Under the pieces are notes generated by a model. That model searched no databases. It had not been told where the DNA came from and worked only from the letters and a program-made list of their open reading frames with translations. A DNA stretch of 64,000 nucleotides. Source: a bacterium. GTDB taxonomy: Bacteria > Chloroflexota > Dormibacteria > Aeolococcales > Bog-877. The stretch covers positions 1 through 64,000 of the forward strand of contig JAJYWQ010000058.1 in NCBI GenBank assembly GCA_021791415.1. Direction: 5' to 3'. This document shows positions 15,771-23,588 of the stretch, in pieces; the stretch's first letter is position 1, and each line of letters starts with the position of its first letter. The translations under genes and the position numbers were made by a program.

Positions 15771-16682
15771 TCAGAAGGGGGGAGGGGGCACCAGGAGGAC
15801 TCCCAGGACCAGCTGGCCGCGCCGGCGGGCCAGCTGCTGGATGGTGCGGAGGACGCTGGCCGCGGCGGGTGAGATGGACTCGGCCCAGAGCTGGAACCCC
15901 TGGTTCAGGACCTCGAGCTCGCGGATTTGGGGGACGGTCGCGCGGAGTGCCTGCTGCACCTCCTCAGGAAGGGGGTCGGACTCCAGGCTCTTCACCCAGT
16001 CGGCGGCCACCTGGCGAGGGGTCGAGCGGGCTTTCGGCTCGGAGAGCGCCAAGATCGCAGAGGCCAGCTCCCGCACCCTGCCGAAGAGAACCTCGTTACC
16101 CCGGGCGCGGGCCAGCCGCTCCAAGACCTCCGTTACGGGAGCGGGTAGGAGCATGCGGCCCAGGATCGGGGAGACCGGCAGTGCCCAGCCCCCGCCCAGG
16201 ATGTCCGCCCACTCTCCCGCGGCCTCCTCGGAGAGAGGGCGGCGGAGTCGGCCGAAGATCCCCAGGCTCTCTCGAGGGGTGGAGTGAGCCGCGGCCAGGT
16301 AGGCGGCCACCGCCTCCGCGCTCGCCTCCTCGGACTCGAGGGCACGGTCCACCGCCTGGAGCAGGCCGTCCAAACGGGACCGCTCCTGCTCCAGGGTGCG
16401 GCGGTGCCGCTCCAGAGCCGGCCGAAGAGATTCCTCCGCGCCCAGGCGCGGAAGGCTTGCCGAGATCTCGGCAAGGCTCATACCCAGGCTGCGCAGCAGA
16501 TCGATCTGGAGGAGCAGGAGCAGCTCGCCAGCGCCGAAGTAGCGGTAGCCGCTGGGAGTTCGTGCCGGGTTCACCAGCCCCAGTCGTTGATAGTGCCGGA
16601 TGCGTCCGGGCGTGACCCCGGTCAGCTTGGCCGCCTCTCCGATCTTGAGGCGGGGGGACGCGTCCGCATCAAATGAGCTCAC
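15771..16682 (-). CDS. MerR-family transcriptional regulator
   Basis: 303 residues, long for the family. The winged-helix DNA-binding part at residues 12-80 shows KIGEAAKLTGVTPGRIRHYQ and GLVNPARTPSGYRYF. A coiled-coil dimer helix follows (residues 95-130), then about 170 residues of effector domain that I do not recognise and that lacks an obvious cysteine metal site. First gene of the permease/CsoR operon and divergent from hpnH. The GTG at 16682 has TAGAGT six bases upstream, so the mRNA is probably leaderless. It probably controls its own operon and may control hpnH through the shared region. Confidence 0.85.
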   Translation of the reverse strand: MSSFDADASPRLKIGEAAKLTGVTPGRIRHYQRLGLVNPARTPSGYRYFGAGELLLLLQIDLLRSLGMSLAEISASLPRLGAEESLRPALERHRRTLEQERSRLDGLLQAVDRALESEEASAEAVAAYLAAAHSTPRESLGIFGRLRRPLSEEAAGEWADILGGGWALPVSPILGRMLLPAPVTEVLERLARARGNEVLFGRVRELASAILALSEPKARSTPRQVAADWVKSLESDPLPEEVQQALRATVPQIRELEVLNQGFQLWAESISPAAASVLRTIQQLARRRGQLVLGVLLVPPPPF

Positions 16683-16685
16683 GGC

Positions 16686-16723
16686 TTGACTCTACGACGG
16701 TTTCAAGGTTTAGAGTCCTAAAC
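16686..16723. promoter_or_regulatory. Divergent promoter/operator between MerR gene and hpnH
   Basis: GACTCTA (16688-16694) and TAGAGTC (16711-16717) form a 7-bp inverted repeat. Each arm contains an outward-facing -10 box TAGAGT: minus strand for the MerR gene (six bases before its GTG) and plus strand for hpnH. TTGACT at 16686-16691 with a 19-bp spacer gives hpnH the long-spacer layout that MerR proteins activate. A second palindrome, GTTTAGAGTCCTAAAC, covers 16708-16723. Confidence 0.6.
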
Positions 16724-16768
16724 GATCAAGCCAGGCAGGGCCGTCACCCGAGCGGCCGGAGGAAGCAG

Positions 16769-17773
16769 ATGTCGATCCCGGTGCGACAGAAGATCAAGGT
16801 TGGCACCTACCTCATGTCCCAACGCCTGCGCGGGGTGAAGAAGTTCCCCCTGGTGCTGCAACTGGAGCCCCTCTATCAGTGCAACCTGGAGTGTGTCGGT
16901 TGCGGCAAGATCCAGCACCCCGATGACATCCTGCGCCGCCGTTTGAGCGTGCAGCAGTGCGTCGACGCCGTCGAGGAGTGCGGGGCCCCGGTGGTCTCGA
17001 TCGCTGGGGGTGAGCCCCTGGTGCACAAGGAGATCGACCAGATCACCCAAGCCCTGCTGGAGCGCAAGAAGTACGTCTACCTCTGCACCAACGCCATCCT
17101 CATGGAGCGCAAGCTGGACCTCTTCAAGCCCCACCCGTACTTCGCCTGGTCGGTGCATCTGGACGGGCTGCGGGACCGCCATGACGAGTCGGTGAGCCGC
17201 AAGGGGGTCTTCGACAAGGCTGTTGCTGCCATCCGGGAGGCCAAGCGGCGGGGATTCCGGGTCACCACCAACACCACCTTCTTCACCCACGACAGCGCCA
17301 AGTCGGTTCGTGAGGTGCTGGACTTCCTCAATGACGACCTGCAGGTGGACAACATGCAGATCTCCCCGGCCTACGCCTACGAGAAGGCACCAGACCAGGA
17401 GCACTTCATGGGTGTGGACCGCACACGGGCGATCTTCCGTGAGGCCTTCTCCGAGGGTCGGCGCGGGAAGTGGCGGCTCAACCACTCGCCCCTGTTCCTG
17501 GACTTTTTGGAGGGCAAGGTCGACTTCGAGTGCACCCCCTGGGGCATCCCCTGTTACTCGGTCTTCGGCTGGCAGCGGCCCTGCTACCTGCTGGCGGATG
17601 GGTACGCCAGCACCTACAAGGAGCTCCTCGAGACCACCGACTGGGACCAGTACGGCCGCGGGCGCAACCCCAAGTGCGAGAACTGCATGGCCCACGCCGG
17701 GTACGAGCCCACCGCGGTGCTTAGGACTTTGGGTTCCCTCAAGGAGTCGGCGCGGGCGGCGGTGGCCCACTGA
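16769..17773 (+). CDS. hpnH: Adenosyl-hopene transferase HpnH (radical SAM)
   Basis: Attaches a 5'-deoxyadenosyl group to diploptene, the first step to side-chain-extended hopanoids. 334 residues, with the radical SAM cluster motif CNLECVGC near residue 35, the GGEPLVHKE SAM-binding segment, TNAILMERKLDLFKPHPYFAWSV-type central region, and a C-terminal cysteine group (CTPWGIPC, NPKCENCMAH). The ATG at 16769 has GGAGGA seven bases upstream; earlier in-frame starts lie before the promoter. No other hopanoid gene is in view. moaA follows after 28 bases. Confidence 0.92.
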   Translation: MSIPVRQKIKVGTYLMSQRLRGVKKFPLVLQLEPLYQCNLECVGCGKIQHPDDILRRRLSVQQCVDAVEECGAPVVSIAGGEPLVHKEIDQITQALLERKKYVYLCTNAILMERKLDLFKPHPYFAWSVHLDGLRDRHDESVSRKGVFDKAVAAIREAKRRGFRVTTNTTFFTHDSAKSVREVLDFLNDDLQVDNMQISPAYAYEKAPDQEHFMGVDRTRAIFREAFSEGRRGKWRLNHSPLFLDFLEGKVDFECTPWGIPCYSVFGWQRPCYLLADGYASTYKELLETTDWDQYGRGRNPKCENCMAHAGYEPTAVLRTLGSLKESARAAVAH

Positions 17774-17801
17774 CAATTGGAGCGTTCCGGGACGGCGTAC
17801 G

Positions 17802-18824
17802 ATGGCCGGGCCAGTGCAGGTCCTAGATCGGCTATCCCGACCGCTGCGCGACCTCAGGGTCTCGGTCACCGACCGCTGTAACTTCCGCTGCCAGTACTGC
17901 ATGCCCCGGGAGGTGTTCGGGCCGGGGTTCCGTTTCCTGCCTCGCTCGGAGGTCCTGACCTTCGAGGAGGTGGAGCGGGTGGTGCGTGTCCTGGTTCCGT
18001 TGGGAGTCTCGAAGGTGCGCCTGACCGGAGGCGAGCCCCTGCTGCGGCGCGACCTGCCCCTGCTGGTGCGCCAGCTTGCCGAGGTGCCGGGGGTCCTGGA
18101 CCTCGCGCTAACCACCAACGGGCTCCTACTCGGTCGGATGGCGGACCAGCTGGCCTCGGCCGGGCTGAGACGGGTCACGGTGAGCTTGGACTCTTTGGAC
18201 CCTGAGGTCTTCGCCGAGATGAGCGGGGTGGGCGCGCGGCTGGAGGTGGTGGTCGCGGGCATCGAGGCCGCGGTCGCGGCCGGGCTCGGGCCCATCAAGC
18301 TCAACTGCGTAGTCCGCCGGGGCCTCAACGACCGCGGCCTGCTGGAGCTCGCCGCTTTCGCCCGGGACCGGGGCCACGTCTTGAGGTTCATCGAGTACAT
18401 GGATGTCGGCGAGAGCCATGGCTGGAGGCTCGACGAGGTGGTGCCCAGCTCCGAGGTGCTGGAGCGGATCGGGCAGCGGTGGGAGCTGGAGCCGGAGGGG
18501 CCCACATACCCGGGTGAGGTGGCCACCCGCTACCGCTACCGCGACGGTGCCGGCGAGGTGGGGGTCATCTCCTCGGTGAGCCAGCCGTTCTGCGGAGCCT
18601 GCACCCGCCTCCGCCTCAGCGCCGACGGCCACCTCCACACCTGCCTGTTCTCCCGGGGCGGGACCGACCTCCGCCCCACGCTGCGTGGTGGCGCCGGGGA
18701 CGACCAGCTGAGCGAACTGGTGCGCGGGATCTGGCATGGGCGGTCCGACCGGTACTCCGAGGAGCGAGCCGGGGGGGTGATGGCCGGGCCCCCCAAGGTG
18801 GAGATGTCCTACCTCGGCGGCTGA
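17802..18824 (+). CDS. moaA: GTP 3',8-cyclase MoaA (molybdenum cofactor)
   Basis: Radical SAM enzyme that, with MoaC, turns GTP into cyclic pyranopterin monophosphate. 340 residues: N-terminal cluster CNFRCQYC at about residue 26, RLTGGEPLLRRD, TTNGLLL, SLDSLDPEVF, the second cluster cysteines in FCGACTRLRLSADGHLHTC, and the Gly-Gly C-terminus (YLGG) that the reaction needs. Start ATG 17802; the long upstream open frame is a shadow of hpnH. Its end overlaps the convergent kdpE by 16 bases. No other moa gene is in the window. Confidence 0.94.
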   Translation: MAGPVQVLDRLSRPLRDLRVSVTDRCNFRCQYCMPREVFGPGFRFLPRSEVLTFEEVERVVRVLVPLGVSKVRLTGGEPLLRRDLPLLVRQLAEVPGVLDLALTTNGLLLGRMADQLASAGLRRVTVSLDSLDPEVFAEMSGVGARLEVVVAGIEAAVAAGLGPIKLNCVVRRGLNDRGLLELAAFARDRGHVLRFIEYMDVGESHGWRLDEVVPSSEVLERIGQRWELEPEGPTYPGEVATRYRYRDGAGEVGVISSVSQPFCGACTRLRLSADGHLHTCLFSRGGTDLRPTLRGGAGDDQLSELVRGIWHGRSDRYSEERAGGVMAGPPKVEMSYLGG

Positions 18825-19522
18825 GTGCGGGCCGGCACCTCCTGCCAGATGTACCCCACGCCGGGCAGCGTCGTGAGCCAGCGCGGGTGGGCCGGGTCGT
18901 CCTCCAGCTTGGCCCGCAGCCGCTGGACGATCGTTCGGACATAGGTGTGCTCCGCGGTGAAGGCGGGGCCCCAGACCGCGGCCAGGATCTCCCGATGGGT
19001 GCGCACGCGGCCCCGGTGGCGCCAGAGCTCGTGGAGCACGCCAAGTTCCATCGGGGTAAGCCGGACCGGGACGCCCCGGCGGAGGACCTGGCCCGCCGAC
19101 ACGTCGAGGCGGAGGTCTCCTGAGACCAGTACCCCCTCAGAGGGTGGGGGAGATGCCCTTCGGAGGCGGGCTTCCACGCGCGCCAGTAGTTCCTGGAGGC
19201 TGAATGGCTTGGCCAGGTAGTCATCGGCCCCCGCGCGCAGCGCCGCCACCTTGTCGGTGTCCTGCCCCCTGGCGCTCACCACCAGGATCAAGGGGTTGGA
19301 CTCCCACTCGCGGACGGTACGAAGGAGGTCCATGCCGTCAATGTCAGGGAGCCCAAGGTCCAGGATGACAAGGTCTACTGGTTCGCTCCCGAGCCGCTTC
19401 AGCGCGGAGCGTCCATCTCCCACCAACTGGACCCGGTGGCCGGAGTCCGAGAGGGCATCGCGAAGGAACCGGCCCATGCCGGAGTCGTCCTCGACCACCA
19501 GGATCGAGCCCCTGTTCTTCAA
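18809..19522 (-). CDS. kdpE: KdpE-type response regulator
   Basis: 237 residues. Receiver domain 5-118 with acidic pair EDD, phospho-acceptor Asp in VILDLGLPDIDG, Thr/Ser in VVSARG and Lys in YLAKPFS; winged-helix OmpR-type output domain 130-230 (RLTPMELGVLHELWRHRG, HTYVRTIVQRLRAKLE, GVGYIWQ). The start is TTG 19522, fixed by its TTGA overlap with the kinase stop. In KdpDE systems this regulator turns on the potassium pump genes when potassium is limiting. It forms a two-gene operon with the kinase. Confidence 0.9.
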   Translation of the reverse strand: MKNRGSILVVEDDSGMGRFLRDALSDSGHRVQLVGDGRSALKRLGSEPVDLVILDLGLPDIDGMDLLRTVREWESNPLILVVSARGQDTDKVAALRAGADDYLAKPFSLQELLARVEARLRRASPPPSEGVLVSGDLRLDVSAGQVLRRGVPVRLTPMELGVLHELWRHRGRVRTHREILAAVWGPAFTAEHTYVRTIVQRLRAKLEDDPAHPRWLTTLPGVGYIWQEVPARTQPPR

Positions 19523-20748
19523 ACCGCGGCCGCCTTCTCGCTCAAAGAGGCCGGTCGCTGAGTCGCCTCCAGGGGAAGGAGGAAGTGGAACGCAGTACCC
19601 GCGCCTTCCCCTCTGGACTCCACCCAGACCGCTCCTCCCATGGCCTCCGCCAGCCCCCGGCAGACGGCCAGCCCCACGCCCAGCCCGCCACCCCCGCGCC
19701 CACGGGAATAGCGCTCGAAGAGATGCTCCTGCAGGTCGGCGGGGATGCCTCTGCCGCGGTCCTGTACCCGACACTCGGCGGCCGTCTGCCGCGCCGGTGA
19801 TGGTGAGACCACCTCGATGGCGACCTCCCGCGTGCCGGCATGCCGAGACACATTGGAGAGGGCGTTGTCCAGAAGCTGCTGGACCCGGTCCCAATCCGCC
19901 AGCACCAGGACCGGTGTCTCGGCCAAGCGCAGGCTGGCGGTCAGCTGCCCGCGCCAGCGCCGGGCGGCCTCCCGGACGGCGTCGCAGAGGTCGACCACCT
20001 CGATCTCCACGTCCAACTGGCCGGTCTCGATCCGTGCCAGCTCCAGAAGGTCGCGGATGAGGCGGTCCAGCCGACGCGCTTCGGCAACGATGTCCCGGGC
20101 GTGGCCCGGGTGGTGGAGCTGATGGAGTCCCGGGTCCTCCAGGAGTGCGGTGCCGTGGCCGAGGAGCGCGGCCAGGGGAGTGCGCAGCTCGTGGCTCACG
20201 CTGGCCAGCAGCTCCCGCCGGAAGCCCTCGGCCCGGCGCGTGGCCTCCAGGGCAGCCTCGGTACGGGCCAGGTCAGTGCGGGCCGAGAAGCTGGCCTCCA
20301 GCTCGGCGCCCGCCCGCAGAAGCCCGGCGTTGGCCGCCTCCAACCGGTCCCGGGCGGTGCGCAGCTCCTCCAGGCTGCGGCGGCGCGAGGTGGCCAGCAA
20401 TCCCACCCCGAGGGACACCAGCAGGAAGGCCGCCCAGGCGGCCAGCGCGGGGGCCGAATAGATCGTGAGCCTCCCCACTGGCGGGAGGAAGAAGTAATCC
20501 ATCAGCAGGGCCGAGGTGAGAGAGCCCACCAGGGCGGTGACCCCCCCGAAGAGGAGCGACCCCAGCACCACCACGGCGAGGTAGAGGAACCCCGAGGTCT
20601 GGATCTCGGACGGGGCGCGCAGCGCCACCAGCGCCGCGGTCAGACCGGCGAGGGCGGCCACGGTGATCGTGGTGCCGAGCAGCGAGCGCCATGGCTCCGG
20701 TGGCGAGAGCGGTCCCCCCACAGACTTGCTGCGCACTTCAGATGGCAT
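19519..20748 (-). CDS. KdpD C-terminal-type sensor histidine kinase
   Basis: 409 residues from ATG 20748 (ATG 20757 also possible). About four membrane helices at residues 20-110 form a DUF4118 domain with MDYFFLPPVGRLTIYS, the membrane part of KdpD. Then comes a linker coiled coil, HisKA with SVSHELRTPLAALLG (phospho-His) and HATPase_c with QQLLDNALSNVSRHA, DRGRGIPADLQEHLF and GLGVGLAVCRGL. The KdpD N-terminal ATP-binding/USP module is missing and lies in the divergent gene starting 13 bases away. So KdpD is split into two proteins. Transcribed with kdpE. Confidence 0.88.
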   Translation of the reverse strand: MPSEVRSKSVGGPLSPPEPWRSLLGTTITVAALAGLTAALVALRAPSEIQTSGFLYLAVVVLGSLLFGGVTALVGSLTSALLMDYFFLPPVGRLTIYSAPALAAWAAFLLVSLGVGLLATSRRRSLEELRTARDRLEAANAGLLRAGAELEASFSARTDLARTEAALEATRRAEGFRRELLASVSHELRTPLAALLGHGTALLEDPGLHQLHHPGHARDIVAEARRLDRLIRDLLELARIETGQLDVEIEVVDLCDAVREAARRWRGQLTASLRLAETPVLVLADWDRVQQLLDNALSNVSRHAGTREVAIEVVSPSPARQTAAECRVQDRGRGIPADLQEHLFERYSRGRGGGGLGVGLAVCRGLAEAMGGAVWVESRGEGAGTAFHFLLPLEATQRPASLSEKAAAV

Positions 20749-20761
20749 AGTTCCCATCGCA

Positions 20762-23038
20762 GTGGTTGACGGCCAGACGGATCGTAGCAACCGGGAGTCG
20801 AGCGCCCGGCGAGACCTCGAGGGGCCGCGGCGCGGCCGGCTCAAGGTCTTCATCGGAGCTGCCCCGGGCGTGGGGAAGACCTTCGCCATGCTGCAGGAGG
20901 CTCATGTCCTCGCTTCCAAGGGGAGGGACGTGGTGGTGGCCTGGGTCCAACCGCACGGGCGGCCGCTCACCGAGGAGGCGGCATCGGGGCTGGAGCGGGT
21001 GCCGCCGGTTCGCATCACCTACCGAGGGTTGGAGGTCGAGGAGATGGACCTGGAGGCCACGCTGCGCCGCCGCCCGGCTGTGGCCCTGGTGGACGAGCTG
21101 GCCCACACCAACGTCCCCGGAGTGAAGCACGAGCGCAGATGGCAAGACGTCGAGGAGCTCCGCCAGGCGGGGATCGAGGTGTGGACCACTGTGAACATCC
21201 AGCACGTGGAGAGCCTGCGGGACGTGGTCGAGCGGGTCACGGGAGTCGCCGTTCGAGAGACGGTGCCGGACCCGGTGCTCGACTCCGCTGAGGAGCTGAC
21301 GCTGGCGGACATGACCCCAGAGGCACTGCGCAAGCGCATGCGCCATGGCAACATCTACCCGACCGACCGGATCGAGCTGGCGCTGAACAGCTTCTTCCGG
21401 GAGAGCAACCTGGCGGCTCTCCGGGAGCTGGCGATCTGGTATGTGGTCCAGCACGAATCCCGCAGCGGGCGCGAGCCCTCGCTACCCGGGGTGGGGGACA
21501 GGGTTCTCATCGTCACCTCCTGCAGCAGTCATGCCCCCGGCCTGATCAGGCGCGGCACGCGGATGGGCCAGCGTCTCCGGGCGCCGGTCACCGTGCTGGC
21601 CCTGAGCCAGAGGACTCCGTCAGCGGGGCAGCTGGCCAAGGTCCGGGGACTGGCCCTGGACCTGGGAGTGGAGTTTCGGCTGGAGGTGGCGGCGCACCCG
21701 GTCGAGACAGCCCTCCGAGTGGCCCGCGAGGTGGGGGCAACCCACCTCATGGTGGCGGCAGAACCTACCGAGCTGAAGGAGGGATTGGGCGCCGGGGTGG
21801 TGCGGGGACTGCTCGCCGATCTCGGAGACCGCCACCTGCACGTCATTGGACGACGCCTGGGGAAGGTCCACCAATGGGATGGCAGCGACCGGCCGGATCC
21901 AGCTGCGCTGCTCGCCGGCCTGGATGCCGAAGTGGTCAGGGGGAGCCTTCGTCTGTACCTCGGGTACGCCCCGGGGGTGGGCAAGACCACCCGGCTGCTG
22001 GAGGAGGCGCTCCGCCGCCAGCGGAGAGGAGCGGATGTGGTGGTGGCTGCTCCCAGCGGCGTCCCCAGCCCCACTACGGAGTTCCTCCTCAGCCAACTCA
22101 AGGTGGTGCCGTCGCCGGCCACCGGGGGGATCGACGTGGACGGCATCCTGCGGCGCAACCCCGGCGTCGTCTGCGTCGACGACCTCGGCCTGCGCGACCT
22201 GCAGACCGGCAGGCCGCGGTACCAACAGGTCTGGCGCCTTCAGGATGCCGGGGTCAACGTGGTGGCCACCGTCGGGGTGATCGACCTGCCGGGATTCGAT
22301 TCGGCTCGGGAGCAGCTGGGGCGGTTCCGCAGCCAGGAGCATGGTGACCACGAGGCCGTCCCCCAGGAGGCGCTCGACAGGGCTGACGAGATCGAGCTGG
22401 TTGACCTGCCACCTCCCGAGCTCCGGGATCGCATCCGCTCCGGCTGGGTGACAGCTGCGGCTGACGTGGGGGCGGCACTCCAGGTGTTCTCGGAGCCCCT
22501 CTTGGAAGAGCTCCGGGCGTCCGCACTTCGGATCGTGGCCACCCACACCGAGCGCCGGCGGGCGCGCTACGCGGGGCCCGCAGGCGCCCATGGCCTTTGG
22601 CCGGTTCAGGAGCGCATCATGATCGCCCTTCGCCCCGACCGCATAGACCGGGCCGAGGCGTTGCTGGAGGCGGGGTTGCTGGCGGCCCGGCGAGAGGACG
22701 CCGCGCTCGTCGTGATCGCGGCCGTGTCGCCTCGACCTGATCTGACCGAGTCGCGCCGGCTGGAGCGGCTGGCCCGCCTGAGCCAGCGCCACGGGGTCAG
22801 GCTTGAGCCGCTCCAACTTGCGGGTGGTGTTGCTGAGACGCTGGTGGAGTGGGCGGAGCAGCACCAGGTGACGGCGATCTTCATGCCCGCCCCGCGGCGG
22901 CGGCGCCGCCTTCCCTGGGACAAGCCGGTGGCGCTCTCGGTCATAGAGCGCTGCCGGGAGCTGGACGTCCACATCCTGGGAGAGAAAGCGCTCCCCGGGA
23001 CCGCGGGCCTCAGCGGAGTCGGGCCAGCGCCGAGTTGA
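20762..23038 (+). CDS. Stand-alone KdpD sensor/USP protein with duplicated module
   Basis: 758 residues from GTG 20762. It contains two copies of the KdpD N-terminal module (PF02702-type ATP-binding region plus universal-stress-like domain). Copy 1 has Walker A GAAPGVGKTF (about 32-41), DELAHTNVPG and NIQHVESL, all conserved in KdpD. Copy 2, from about residue 397, keeps Walker A GYAPGVGKTT (about 401-410), but DELAHTNVPG has become DDLGLRDLQTG. There is no membrane or kinase domain. It presumably acts in trans on the divergent kinase. Its end overlaps kdpC tail-to-tail by 29 bases. Confidence 0.85.
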   Translation: MVDGQTDRSNRESSARRDLEGPRRGRLKVFIGAAPGVGKTFAMLQEAHVLASKGRDVVVAWVQPHGRPLTEEAASGLERVPPVRITYRGLEVEEMDLEATLRRRPAVALVDELAHTNVPGVKHERRWQDVEELRQAGIEVWTTVNIQHVESLRDVVERVTGVAVRETVPDPVLDSAEELTLADMTPEALRKRMRHGNIYPTDRIELALNSFFRESNLAALRELAIWYVVQHESRSGREPSLPGVGDRVLIVTSCSSHAPGLIRRGTRMGQRLRAPVTVLALSQRTPSAGQLAKVRGLALDLGVEFRLEVAAHPVETALRVAREVGATHLMVAAEPTELKEGLGAGVVRGLLADLGDRHLHVIGRRLGKVHQWDGSDRPDPAALLAGLDAEVVRGSLRLYLGYAPGVGKTTRLLEEALRRQRRGADVVVAAPSGVPSPTTEFLLSQLKVVPSPATGGIDVDGILRRNPGVVCVDDLGLRDLQTGRPRYQQVWRLQDAGVNVVATVGVIDLPGFDSAREQLGRFRSQEHGDHEAVPQEALDRADEIELVDLPPPELRDRIRSGWVTAAADVGAALQVFSEPLLEELRASALRIVATHTERRRARYAGPAGAHGLWPVQERIMIALRPDRIDRAEALLEAGLLAARREDAALVVIAAVSPRPDLTESRRLERLARLSQRHGVRLEPLQLAGGVAETLVEWAEQHQVTAIFMPAPRRRRRLPWDKPVALSVIERCRELDVHILGEKALPGTAGLSGVGPAPS

Positions 23039-23588
23039 GCTGAAGCACGTCGACGTAGGACGGACCCAGGAAGCCCAGCTCTGGCCCCACCGTCAGGGTC
23101 CGGATGAGCCGACGCAGCTGTAACTCTGGAATCCCGGTGCTCTTCGAGACCATCGGCACCTGGGCAAAGGCGTCCTGCGGGGTGATGTCCGGGTCGATCC
23201 CGCTTCCCGAGCTGGTGACCAGGTCGGCCGTCGGTTGAGCTCCGATCCGGCGGAGCTGAGCTGCCTCGGCTCGGACGGCCGCCACCAGCTGCCGGGACCT
23301 GGGACCGAGGTTGCTTCCCCCGGATGCCCCGGACACCCCGTCAAGGCGGAGCGGGTTGTCCGGGTCGGAGCGGCCGTGGAACCACTGTGGTCCGCTCCAC
23401 GGCTGACCCACCAGGGTGGAGCCGTTCTTGGTCAGAGAGCCGTCGGCCTGGTGGGGGAAGAGCAGCTGCGACACACCGGTGCCGGCCAGGGGATAGGCCA
23501 GCCCGAAGAGAAGGAGGGCGCCCACCGCCAGGACGACCGCGGGGCGCAACTGGGTGATCACGGGTCGGGTCCTCCGGTCAGTAGGCAT
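23010..23588 (-). CDS. kdpC: Potassium-transporting ATPase subunit C
   Basis: 192 residues: one N-terminal membrane helix (about 13-35) followed by an extracytoplasmic domain with [32 protein letters not shown] and the C-terminal [10 protein letters not shown], all KdpC hallmarks. KdpC stabilises the KdpFABC complex. Its ATG lies inside the last 11 bases of kdpB, so it is translationally coupled. Confidence 0.93.
   Translation of the reverse strand: MPTDRRTRPVITQLRPAVVLAVGALLLFGLAYPLAGTGVSQLLFPHQADGSLTKNGSTLVGQPWSGPQWFHGRSDPDNPLRLDGVSGASGGSNLGPRSRQLVAAVRAEAAQLRRIGAQPTADLVTSSGSGIDPDITPQDAFAQVPMVSKSTGIPELQLRRLIRTLTVGPELGFLGPSYVDVLQLNSALARLR

Noticed and set aside
16718-18526. 602-codon minus-strand open frame
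   Set aside because: Antisense of hpnH and moaA, both clearly real.
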